Shown: positions 47,236 through 54,322 of the stretch, one piece after another
How the letters are laid out: every line of letters starts with the position of its first letter
Numbering within the stretch: position 1 is the stretch's first letter
Assembly (NCBI RefSeq): GCF_014635565.1
Contig: NZ_BMDB01000001.1
Span: 124,001 to 188,000, forward strand
Origin: Phocicoccus schoeneichii
GTDB taxonomy: Bacteria > Bacillota > Bacilli > Staphylococcales > Salinicoccaceae
DNA: 64,000 nucleotides
Direction: 5' to 3'
Notes under the pieces: generated by a model
Database searches by the model: none
Seen by the model: the letters and a program-made list of their open reading frames with translations, nothing else
Told to the model about the DNA's origin: nothing
Program-made: the position numbers and the translations under genes

Positions 47236-48022
47236 AGCGATTGGTGTAATGGACTCTGGAGTCGGTGGACTGACTGTAGTTAAAGAGTTAATTCGCCAAC
47301 TTCCAAATGAAAAGATCATTTATTTTGCTGATAAAAAAAGATGTCCTTATGGAGATAAGTCTCAGATTGATGTAAGAGCATTTACCGAAGAGATTGCCCT
47401 GTTTTTATCAGCACATGATATTAAAGTATTGGTGTTAGCATGTAATACTGCTACAGCGGCAGCACTTCCTGAACTGAGAGAGAAATTAGACATTCCAGTC
47501 ATTGGGGTAATTAAGCCAGGATCTAGAAGTGCGATACAGATGACAAATAATCAAAATATTATCGTGTTATCGACTAAAGGGACTGCAGAATCTCACGCGT
47601 ACGGACGTAAGATCGCACGTATTAATAGGGATGTCAAAGTAACAGAATTTGCTTGTCCTGAATTTGTACCTCTTGTTGAATCCGGGCGTTATCATGACGA
47701 AAAAGAATCTGATAGAGTGGTAAATGAGGTCCTTTCATCACTTAAAAATCATGAAGCAGATACTGTGATACTTGGTTGCACGCATTATCCATTAATCAGA
47801 AACTCTATTCATAAGTTTTTCGATTATAGTAAATATATCGTTGATTCTGGATTTGAAACTGCACGAGAAGTCAGTGCGTATTTAGATTTCCATGATATGC
47901 TAAATACAGAAAAATTAGAAGTTCATCAGTTTTACATCAACGGTGAATATAAACGATTTGAAGAAACATTAAATAAATGGATATCGAATATGAAGTACTC
48001 CATTGAATCTGTAGACATGTAG
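47228..48022 (+). CDS. murI: Glutamate racemase
   Basis: Makes D-glutamate for peptidoglycan, 264 residues. Motifs: MDSGVGGLTVV, the two catalytic Cys in LACNTATAAALP and LGCTHYPLIRN, and PVIGVIKPG. The start ATG at 47228 lies within the marR end; the GGAGAG site is about 14 bases away, so initiation is likely coupled to marR termination. Confidence 0.97.
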   Translation: MNRAIGVMDSGVGGLTVVKELIRQLPNEKIIYFADKKRCPYGDKSQIDVRAFTEEIALFLSAHDIKVLVLACNTATAAALPELREKLDIPVIGVIKPGSRSAIQMTNNQNIIVLSTKGTAESHAYGRKIARINRDVKVTEFACPEFVPLVESGRYHDEKESDRVVNEVLSSLKNHEADTVILGCTHYPLIRNSIHKFFDYSKYIVDSGFETAREVSAYLDFHDMLNTEKLEVHQFYINGEYKRFEETLNKWISNMKYSIESVDM

Positions 48023-48030
48023 GTGAAGGT

Positions 48031-48621
48031 ATGAACAAAATAGTAATAGCAAGTGGGAATAAAGGGAAAATTGAAGATTTTAAAGCAATATTTAAAGATT
48101 TTGAAGTCGTTGGAATAAAAGAACTGATACCTGATTTTAATCCAGAAGAAACAGGTACGACTTTTGTAGAAAATGCGATTATTAAATCTGAAGAAGGTAC
48201 AAAACTCACTGGACTTCCAGTTGTCAGTGATGACTCAGGTCTTTCTGTAGAGGTATTAGACGGTGCGCCTGGCATATATTCAGCACGTTACTCAGGAGAA
48301 AATGCAACAGATGAGAAGAACAACGCATTACTTCTAAAAAACCTTGAAGGAAAAGAAAATCGTGCAGCGTACTTCACGTGTGTGATTGCAGTTTCAATTC
48401 CAGGAGAAGAGACTGTCACATATACTGGAACACTGCCTGGTGAAATTATGGAAGCACCTGTAGGCACTCATGGGTTTGGATATGACCCATTATTTAAGAC
48501 GCTTGATGGTACGCCATTAGCGAACTTAAATACAGAAGAGAAAGGTAAAATTTCTCATAGAGGAAACGCCATTAAGAAAATGCTACAAGATAAAGCTTTG
48601 TTTAACAAACTGCTAAAGTAG
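48031..48621 (+). CDS. rdgB: XTP/dITP diphosphatase
   Basis: Hydrolyses non-canonical purine triphosphates (XTP, dITP) and so protects DNA. 196 residues with IASGNKGKIEDF, the catalytic DDSGLSVEVLDGAPGIYSAR and GFGYDPLF motifs of the Ham1 family. GTAGGTGAAGG precedes the ATG. Follows murI by 8 bases. In B. subtilis rph lies between; here it does not. Confidence 0.97.
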   Translation: MNKIVIASGNKGKIEDFKAIFKDFEVVGIKELIPDFNPEETGTTFVENAIIKSEEGTKLTGLPVVSDDSGLSVEVLDGAPGIYSARYSGENATDEKNNALLLKNLEGKENRAAYFTCVIAVSIPGEETVTYTGTLPGEIMEAPVGTHGFGYDPLFKTLDGTPLANLNTEEKGKISHRGNAIKKMLQDKALFNKLLK

Positions 48622-48629
48622 GTGGATGT

Positions 48630-49112
48630 ATGAAAGTTTTAATTGTAAGTGACAACCATAGAGAAAAGAATATCATTGAAAATTTGAGTAAAACAATTCC
48701 AGCAGATTATTATATTCATCTAGGCGACAGTGAGTTTATCAGTGATGATCCAGAATTAGATGCTTATTTAACTGTGCTTGGGAATGTGGATTTTGATCGT
48801 TCGTATCAAAGACATGGAAAACTCAAGGATATTTTTTTCACACATGGACATTTGTTTGGAATAAAACATGACCGAACGACATTAGCTGAAAAAGCAGCTG
48901 GCCTCGATGCGAAATATGCGCTTTATGGTCATAGCCATGTCGCTAAAGTCGAGAGAATTAATGATGTGTATTGTATTAATCCTGGTTCAATTAGTTTTTC
49001 ACGTAATGAATATCCGGAAAGCTATGCAATTTTAGATACGGTTAAAGATGTTGTTCAGTACTACAACAGAAAGAATGAATTGATGGATACAATTCAGCTT
49101 GAGAATTTATAA
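48630..49112 (+). CDS. YfcE/MJ0936 family metallophosphodiesterase
   Basis: 160-residue calcineurin-like phosphoesterase of the small YfcE/YsnB type: metal motifs SDNHR, HLGDSEF, GNVDFD, FTHGHLFG and YGHSHVA are all present, followed by NPGSISFSRN. Generic phosphodiesterase activity is expected; the natural substrate is unknown. Position after rdgB is the same as ysnB in B. subtilis. Its last base is shared with the start codon of the next gene. Confidence 0.93.
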   Translation: MKVLIVSDNHREKNIIENLSKTIPADYYIHLGDSEFISDDPELDAYLTVLGNVDFDRSYQRHGKLKDIFFTHGHLFGIKHDRTTLAEKAAGLDAKYALYGHSHVAKVERINDVYCINPGSISFSRNEYPESYAILDTVKDVVQYYNRKNELMDTIQLENL

Positions 49113-49666
49113 TGAAGAACAGGATAGAAGTTAGAGATGGTCTTATAATGCGTGAAATAGAGGTTCATGAATATAAGACCATCCATAAACTTGTTACAAA
49201 AAACAAAGCATATCTAAGTGAATTTTTACCATGGGCAGCTTTTGATACAGAACCAGAAGATTATATTGAGACTTTAGAAGAATGGAAAAAAGGAAATGGC
49301 GAAACTGGGATGATGACACTTGGTGTTTATCATGATAATCATTTAGTAGGATTATGTGGGTTTAACACAATCAACCGTATGAATAGAAGCACGGAGATTG
49401 GATATTGGCTAGCAGAATCACATACAGGTAAGGGAATTATGACGGACTGTGTGACGAAGCTCGTTGAATATGGATATAATATATTAGGTCTGAATAGAAT
49501 CGCTATTATTGTAGATGTAGAAAATGTATCCAGCATTAAAATACCCGAACGATTAGGATTTGTACGTGAAGTTAGAATGAAAGATTATTTTTATCGTAAT
49601 GAAAGATTCTACGACGGATATTTGTACAGAATGACGAAGTTAGAATGGGAAGCGTTAAAGAAATAA
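49112..49666 (+). CDS. GNAT family N-acetyltransferase (RimJ/RimL type)
   Basis: 184 residues with the GNAT fold: N-terminal strand and helices, the strand GLCGFNTINRMNRSTEIGYWL, and the acetyl-CoA loop ESHTGKGIMTDCVTKLVEY (pattern x-x-G-x-G). The C-terminal ERLGFVRE motif is typical of RimJ/RimL enzymes that acetylate protein N termini or small amines. It overlaps the phosphodiesterase stop by one base (TAATG), has little ribosome-binding site of its own and must be coupled. Substrate unknown. Confidence 0.9.
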   Translation: MKNRIEVRDGLIMREIEVHEYKTIHKLVTKNKAYLSEFLPWAAFDTEPEDYIETLEEWKKGNGETGMMTLGVYHDNHLVGLCGFNTINRMNRSTEIGYWLAESHTGKGIMTDCVTKLVEYGYNILGLNRIAIIVDVENVSSIKIPERLGFVREVRMKDYFYRNERFYDGYLYRMTKLEWEALKK

Positions 49667-49716
49667 AGAGATTTTCATAAATATGTAAATTTTGTAAAAA
49701 TCTATGCTAAATTCTG

Positions 49717-49746
49717 TTGACAATAAGGAACGATATTGGATATAAT
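49717..49746 (+). promoter_or_regulatory. Strong SigA promoter of tRNA-Arg
   Basis: Consensus TTGACA (49717-49722), 18-base spacer, consensus TATAAT (49741-49746), ending 22 bases before the tRNA. Confidence 0.88.
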
Positions 49747-49768
49747 AATACTTGTGTTCAAGAGAGAT

Positions 49769-49842
49769 GTCTCAGTAGCTCAGCAGGATAGAGCAATGGC
49801 CTTCTAAGCCATCGGTCAGGGGTTCGAATCCCTTCTGGGACG
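49769..49842 (+). tRNA. tRNA-Arg (anticodon TCT)
   Basis: A complete 74-base cloverleaf: acceptor GTCTCAG/CTGGGAC, D-arm GCTC/GAGC, anticodon arm ATGGC/GCCAT with loop CTTCTAA (anticodon TCT at 49803-49805, reading AGA/AGG), T-arm AGGGG/CCCTT with TTCGAAT. The CCA end is not encoded (the genome has GCTA). Own promoter and terminator. Confidence 0.97.
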
Positions 49843-49857
49843 CTAATTAATAAGAGA

Positions 49858-49890
49858 AACACCACAGCCAAGCGGTTGTGGTGTTTTTTT
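49858..49890 (+). terminator. tRNA-Arg terminator
   Basis: AACACCACA and TGTGGTGTT arms with extra CC/GG pairing in the loop, then seven T. Confidence 0.9.
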
Positions 49891-49910
49891 GTGGTTGAAA
49901 TTCAATGGAA

Positions 49911-50019
49911 AATTTGTACGACAAATTCAGCTTAAAAAAGTGTTTTTATCGATAGTTTGGCGCTCAAACTGAATTTAAGCGTCAAAGTCTGACGAAATCA
50001 CAAAAGTTTGTCGCTCAAA
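49911..50019. repeat. Short intergenic direct and inverted repeats
   Basis: The non-coding gap 49891-50127 contains an inverted repeat AATTTGT-ACG-ACAAATT (49911-49927) and two direct copies of GTTTGkCGCTCAAA (49955-49968 and 50006-50019; 13 of 14 identical, 51 bases apart), with a related AAGCGTCAAA (49978-49987) between them. No ORF, promoter or RNA gene was recognised. It may be a remnant of a dispersed repeat family; the rest, 50020-50127, is featureless AT-rich DNA. Confidence 0.6.
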
Positions 50020-50127
50020 ATGTTAAACACAAGATTATGATTTGACTATATGAGTATTCATTTCTGACGTTGTTTTCAAACATTTCTACTTTATTTTGGC
50101 TAGTAAATTCTACTCAACACTATAAAC

Positions 50128-50156
50128 AATAAAACAGACACCTTACGGTGTCTGTT
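50128..50156 (-). terminator. Terminator of merA
   Basis: On the minus strand, ACAGACACC and GGTGTCTGT arms with a 4-base loop, then TTTTATT. Confidence 0.85.
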
Positions 50157-50162
50157 CTTCAG

Positions 50163-51491
50163 TCATTCCTTCACATTAAACAGGTCATTTAATGATTCTG
50201 TCATCGTAGGGTGTGTATATATGTTGTCTCTCAACACTTCATATGAAATTTTTTGATCGATTGCTAGTTTCACTATGTTGATCATTTCTTCGGATTCTTT
50301 TCCGTAGAGTGTTGCTCCGAGTACTTCGTTTGTTTCTGCATCGACTACTGCTTTGAATAATCCTCTTGGATCGTTATTGATTTTGTGTCTAGGGATACTA
50401 TTTACTGGTAGTTTTCCTTCTTTAATTTCTTTACTAGCTTCTTTTGCTTCTTTCGCTGTCATCCCAACGCGTGATAGTGGTGGGTCTATGAATACTGTAT
50501 ATGGTACTGCTCCACGGTTTTCTGTTGTACGTTCTTTATCACCATATAAATCATCTTTCACAATTCTAAAGTCATCGAGTGAGATGTACGTGAACTGCAT
50601 GCCACCTTTTACGTCACCAACGGCATAGATTCCTTCTCTAGTTGTTCTAAGGTGTTCATCTACTTTAATTTCTTTACGGTCAGTGAGTTCGATGTCCGTG
50701 TTTTCTAATCCTAAATCCACATTTGGTTTACGTCCTATCGCAAGTAACACTGCGTCTGCTTCGAATGTTCCTTTATTTGTATGAACAATCGTGTGATCTT
50801 CTGTATCCTCAAATTTTTCTGATTCTGCTTCTGTTACAAAGTTAATGCCTGCTTCAGTTAAATCGTTAATTGCAGCATTTCTAATTTCTTCATCTTCTTT
50901 AGGCATGAGTATATCACTACGTTCTAACACAGTCACGTCTGTTCCTAAATTATTAAACATGCTTGCGAATTCTAAAGCAATATATCCGCCACCAATGATA
51001 ACTAGTCGTTTTGGTTGCTCTGATAAATTCATGATACCCGTTGAGTCATAGAGTCTTTTTGAAGTTTTCACACCTTCAATGTCGGGGATAACTGGAGAGG
51101 CACCTGTGTTAATTACAATGTTTTTTGATGTGTAAGTGTCTAACAATTTGTCATTGTCATCAAATACTTCTACTTCATAATTTGATTTAAATTTTGCTTT
51201 TCCATCAACGACTTCAATGTTTTCATCTGTCGCAAGAGTGTTATAGTTCTTTTTGTTTAACGCACCGACAACTTCTGATTTTCTTTCAAAAGCATCAACA
51301 AATGATTTGTTTAACTCACCATCATGTACTAATACTTTAGAAGGTATGCAGCCAATATTGATACATGTCCCACCATACATCTTGTTGGACTGTTCAATTA
51401 CGGCAACTTTTTTTCCTTGTCTTGCGGCTGTCTTCGCAAGTGTTTTACCTGCTTTACCGAATCCGATAATTACTAAGTCAAATTGTTTCAA
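50163..51491 (-). CDS. merA: Hypothiocyanous acid reductase MerA (RclA-type flavoprotein disulfide reductase)
   Basis: 442-residue FAD-dependent pyridine nucleotide-disulfide oxidoreductase. FAD site LVIIGFGKAGKTLA, redox-active disulfide CINIGC (Cys43 and Cys48), NAD(P)H site VIIGGGYIALEFASMF, second FAD motif AVGDVKGG, and dimerisation domain ending YTHPTMTESLNDLF. It lacks the N-terminal HMA domain and C-terminal Cys pair of mercuric reductases and matches the staphylococcal MerA/RclA group that reduces hypothiocyanous acid and protects against HOCl. The start is TTG at 51491 with AGGAGG 8 bases upstream. The hypR regulator that adjoins merA in S. aureus is not next to it here. Confidence 0.9.
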   Translation of the reverse strand: MKQFDLVIIGFGKAGKTLAKTAARQGKKVAVIEQSNKMYGGTCINIGCIPSKVLVHDGELNKSFVDAFERKSEVVGALNKKNYNTLATDENIEVVDGKAKFKSNYEVEVFDDNDKLLDTYTSKNIVINTGASPVIPDIEGVKTSKRLYDSTGIMNLSEQPKRLVIIGGGYIALEFASMFNNLGTDVTVLERSDILMPKEDEEIRNAAINDLTEAGINFVTEAESEKFEDTEDHTIVHTNKGTFEADAVLLAIGRKPNVDLGLENTDIELTDRKEIKVDEHLRTTREGIYAVGDVKGGMQFTYISLDDFRIVKDDLYGDKERTTENRGAVPYTVFIDPPLSRVGMTAKEAKEASKEIKEGKLPVNSIPRHKINNDPRGLFKAVVDAETNEVLGATLYGKESEEMINIVKLAIDQKISYEVLRDNIYTHPTMTESLNDLFNVKE

Positions 51492-51628
51492 GTTCTTTTC
51501 CTCCTAAATATTTATCTCATATTTACATTAAGACGAAATAAAATTAAATTCAAGAAATGCGTTTTGAGTACATTCGATAAAATTCGGGTAAAAGATATTA
51601 AACAGTTAAAAAGAAAGTAGTGATAACC

Positions 51629-51880
51629 ATGAGAGTTTATAAGGTTGAAAAGAAAATTACAAAGTATCTTTTAAAAGATATTGAATCAAAAGATATTGCA
51701 GATGCAGCAGGTGTGAGTGTATCAACAGTTGAACGTTTACGTGAAGAAGATACATCTCTAGATAACGCACAGTTCTCAACTGTTAAAAAATTGTACATTG
51801 CTGCAATGGCAGAAGAGAAGAAAAATAAAAAAGCCAAGAAAAAGAAGAAGAAAAAAGATAAAAAGAAAAAGTCTAAATAA
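51629..51880 (+). CDS. Small HTH protein with polylysine tail
   Basis: 83 residues from ATG at 51629 (a GTG at 51620 is possible; neither has a good ribosome-binding site). The first ~60 residues form a helical domain with a helix-turn-helix-like stretch KDIADAAGVSVSTVERLREE, as in small XRE/sigma-like DNA-binding folds. Residues 64-83 are 16 lysines out of 20, followed at once by the stop. The tail would bind nucleic acid nonspecifically. It lies between merA (divergent) and an ABC exporter whose promoter has palindromes, so a regulatory role is possible but unproven. Confidence 0.7.
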   Translation: MRVYKVEKKITKYLLKDIESKDIADAAGVSVSTVERLREEDTSLDNAQFSTVKKLYIAAMAEEKKNKKAKKKKKKKDKKKKSK

Positions 51881-51888
51881 TAACGAAT

Positions 51889-51922
51889 AACCTGAAGTAA
51901 TATATATAACTTCAGGTTTTTC
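51889..51922 (+). terminator. Terminator after the HTH-polylysine gene
   Basis: AACCTGAAGT and ACTTCAGGTT arms with a 10-base loop, then TTTTCTTTT. Confidence 0.85.
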
Positions 51923-51933
51923 TTTTAAACAGG

Positions 51934-51971
51934 TTGACATATACGTATCATAACTATATTATCTTAGATAG
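51934..51971 (+). promoter_or_regulatory. Promoter of the ABC exporter with two palindromes
   Basis: TTGACA (51934-51939), 17 bases, TATTAT (51957-51962). ATACGTAT (51941-51948) lies in the spacer and TATCT-T-AGATA (51960-51970) overlaps the -10 and start region. Both are operator-like; no binder is identified. Confidence 0.65.
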
Positions 51972-51994
51972 TACAGATAGAAAAGAGGGGCAAG

Positions 51995-52861
51995 ATGGAA
52001 CTATTAAACGTATCGAAAAAATACGGTGGCAACTATGTATTAGAAAATGCGACGTTTGATCTTAATCCAGGTGTAACTGGATTAATTGGAAGAAACGGTG
52101 CAGGTAAAACAACTGTAATGAAAATTATTTGTGAAATTATACAAAAGCATGAAGGGCGAGTAAATCGTGGTGAAAACTTTACAGTAGGTTACTTAATCGA
52201 AGAGCCAAAGTTATACCGTCATAAATCTGGTTGGTATAATATCAAGTACTTCTCTAGTGTCTATAAATCAGCTGCTGATAAAGCATATATTGATTATCTT
52301 GTAGATGCTTTAGACATGCGTGGATACTTAAAACGTAAAGTTGGAAAGTATTCAATGGGGATGAGGCAAAAACTTGGTCTTGTGATTGCGATGTTAAATA
52401 AACCCAAATACTTAATTTTAGATGAACCTACTAACGGTATGGACCCAGATGGTTCGATCGATGTATTAAAAATCATTCAAGAGTTCTCAAGAAAATTCGA
52501 CATTTCAGTTCTTATCTCAAGTCATAAATTAGAAGATATTGAAATGATCGCGGATGACATTCTTTTCATTGAAAAGGGACGTTTATCTGAAAAAGTACTC
52601 ATCAATGAATTAAAATCTGGTACTTATATTGAGTTTATTTTTGATGAAGATGAAGCAAGACAAGCGTTTGAAATTTTAAGTGAAAGCGTACAGGATCTGG
52701 AGTTAAAGGGTAATGTGGTACGCATGTCTTATAATGGTGACTTCTCAATGTATTTAGAACGCATTGCTAAATCTGGATTATTCCCAGTAGATATGAACAA
52801 GAAGACAACATCACTGAAAGATTATTACTTCAAAATGATTGACCAAGGAGAGGTGAAATAG
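51995..52861 (+). CDS. ABC transporter ATP-binding protein
   Basis: 288-residue ATPase of an ABC-2 type exporter. Walker A IGRNGAGKTT (~31-40), signature YSMGMRQKLG, Walker B YLILDEPTNGMDPDG, switch His in LISSHKLEDIEMIAD. A C-terminal regulatory extension (~205-288) is typical of bacitracin or lantibiotic-immunity-like ABC proteins (BcrA/LanF group). Cargo is unknown. GAGGGG precedes the ATG, and the permease gene starts at the base after its stop. Confidence 0.92.
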   Translation: MELLNVSKKYGGNYVLENATFDLNPGVTGLIGRNGAGKTTVMKIICEIIQKHEGRVNRGENFTVGYLIEEPKLYRHKSGWYNIKYFSSVYKSAADKAYIDYLVDALDMRGYLKRKVGKYSMGMRQKLGLVIAMLNKPKYLILDEPTNGMDPDGSIDVLKIIQEFSRKFDISVLISSHKLEDIEMIADDILFIEKGRLSEKVLINELKSGTYIEFIFDEDEARQAFEILSESVQDLELKGNVVRMSYNGDFSMYLERIAKSGLFPVDMNKKTTSLKDYYFKMIDQGEVK

Positions 52862-53641
52862 ATGAATATACTTAAAGTCGTTGGATATGATATCAGAGAT
52901 TTCTTTGCGAGTTGGTTAACATATCTATTCCTATTTTTCTCTGTTGCACCTGCAATTGGTATGATTGTGTCTGCACAATTAATCGATGATCTTTCAATAA
53001 ATGGATACTTTTTAGCGTATGCGTTTGGTTCATTTGCTATTATATTTGTTATTGTATCCGCAGTACGTGTGTTCACAAAAGATATTACTGAAAACACGAA
53101 TATGTTATTTATGAATAGTAAATCTAATCGTACAATCTATGCAATCGGAAAAATAATCAGCATGGGATTTGTTGGTTTTATCTATGGTGCAATTCTTGTG
53201 ATTGTATTACTAATTGGGAAGGCATTAGGCACAGATCTTTTAGAACCCGCTCCATTTATTTCTCCAGCAGAACACGAATCGGTAGGGCATTTACTTAGTG
53301 AAGCGTTACTTGGTTATGTAGTTGTAGCACTAGTGTTTGGTACTATTTATCTGTTCTTAAGTCTATTTATAAGAAGATCAGTATTCGTCTTCGTGATCGC
53401 AGTAATTGTGACGTTATTCTATCCAATTATTGAATCACTTGGAAGTTTAGCATTTAGTGCATTATTCGAAAAAGACGCGAATATATTCATAGATTTCTTA
53501 CAAAAGTACTTCCCATTCAGTGCAGCAACATCAGGAGTATCGGGAATCTCAATCACAAACCCACAATTCTTAATGATGGGTATTTACTTTGTAGTATTCT
53601 TGGTACTCACAATTATCAAAATCAGAAAAACAGATTATTAG
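52862..53641 (+). CDS. ABC-2 type transporter permease
   Basis: 259 residues, six predicted membrane helices (~15-33, ~50-70, ~97-120, ~148-170, ~172-195, ~230-250), and no large extracellular loop. It forms the membrane part of the exporter with the preceding ATPase. The start codon directly abuts the ATPase stop, and GGAGAGGTG lies inside the ATPase end. Sequence is not specific enough to name a substrate. Confidence 0.88.
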   Translation: MNILKVVGYDIRDFFASWLTYLFLFFSVAPAIGMIVSAQLIDDLSINGYFLAYAFGSFAIIFVIVSAVRVFTKDITENTNMLFMNSKSNRTIYAIGKIISMGFVGFIYGAILVIVLLIGKALGTDLLEPAPFISPAEHESVGHLLSEALLGYVVVALVFGTIYLFLSLFIRRSVFVFVIAVIVTLFYPIIESLGSLAFSALFEKDANIFIDFLQKYFPFSAATSGVSGISITNPQFLMMGIYFVVFLVLTIIKIRKTDY

Positions 53642-53647
53642 AATTAA

Positions 53648-53687
53648 AAATCCTGGTAACAACATACTGTTACCAGGATATATTTAT
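53648..53687. terminator. Bidirectional terminator between the ABC permease gene and queT
   Basis: TCCTGGTAACA and TGTTACCAGGA arms, 6-base loop; TTTTT follows on the minus strand and an AT-rich run on the plus strand. Confidence 0.88.
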
Positions 53688-54158
53688 TTACTGCTCTATA
53701 CTTCTAGTCAGCATCATACGGTCTCCGAATCTAGAAATTAAGAATGTACCGATTAGTGTCACAATTAAATTTGAGATAAAGATCGCAACGAATGTTGGCC
53801 AGTATGGAATTCCTAATACTTGCCAAAGCATTAATGGCACAATGATTGCACATAATAGTGAGTATTGTACTGCGTTAACCCATACATTTTTCACAAAATA
53901 ACTAATTGTGTAGGCGATAACTGAGATCGATAATCCTACCGCAACATCAATTGGTCCAAGTGATGAGAATGCATTCGCAATAACTACACCAATCAGTAGT
54001 CCAGGAATGTACTTTCTATTAAAGAAAGGTACCATTGCAAGCATTTCACTCACACGTAGTTGGATTGCTCCAGTCCCAATCGGGTTGATTGTCGTGAAGA
54101 CAACATACAGCGCTGCTAAAATCGCGTTAATTGCTAAATCGCGCGTTGACATTTTCAT
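53688..54158 (-). CDS. queT: Queuosine precursor transporter QueT
   Basis: 156 residues with five or six membrane helices. QueT-family signature in the N-terminal half: AALYVVFTTINPIGTGAIQL, RVSEMLAMVPFF and FSSLGPIDVAVGL. It is the substrate-binding S component of an ECF transporter for queuosine precursors (preQ0/preQ1), needing EcfAA'T encoded elsewhere. The ATG at 54158 is preferred (GGAG 8 bases upstream); a TTG at 54164 is too close. A preQ1-I riboswitch directly precedes it and contains the ribosome-binding site, which fits the function. Confidence 0.93.
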   Translation of the reverse strand: MKMSTRDLAINAILAALYVVFTTINPIGTGAIQLRVSEMLAMVPFFNRKYIPGLLIGVVIANAFSSLGPIDVAVGLSISVIAYTISYFVKNVWVNAVQYSLLCAIIVPLMLWQVLGIPYWPTFVAIFISNLIVTLIGTFLISRFGDRMMLTRSIEQ

Positions 54159-54166
54159 ATTCAATT

Positions 54167-54205
54167 CTCCTTAGTTTTTTATACAGGGATGGTTACGAAC
54201 CTGTT
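54167..54205 (-). promoter_or_regulatory. PreQ1-I riboswitch upstream of queT
   Basis: On the minus strand: P1 arm ACAGG, loop TTCGTAACCATC, P1 arm CCTGT, then the A-rich tail ATAAAAAACTAAGGAG. This agrees with the class I preQ1 aptamer (stem, C-containing loop and AAAAAACTAA tail). The tail runs straight into the AAGGAG ribosome-binding site of queT, so ligand binding should hide that site and block translation. Confidence 0.9.
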
Positions 54206-54322
54206 AATATTTAACCTATAATAGTATACCAAATGGATTACTTTTATTCTATAGTCTTCGGTTTAGAAATTAAGTTAGATAGTGTATCCTTGTTATATAA
54301 GACTATTTTTAGGAGTATATCT

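Noticed and set aside
49667-49716. AGATTTT/AAAATCT inverted repeat after the acetyltransferase gene as a terminator
   Set aside because: Long AT-rich loop and no T-run; too weak to call.
50163-51491. Mercuric reductase
   Set aside because: No HMA domain, no C-terminal Cys pair and no mer operon genes; RclA/MerA hypothiocyanous acid reductase fits better.
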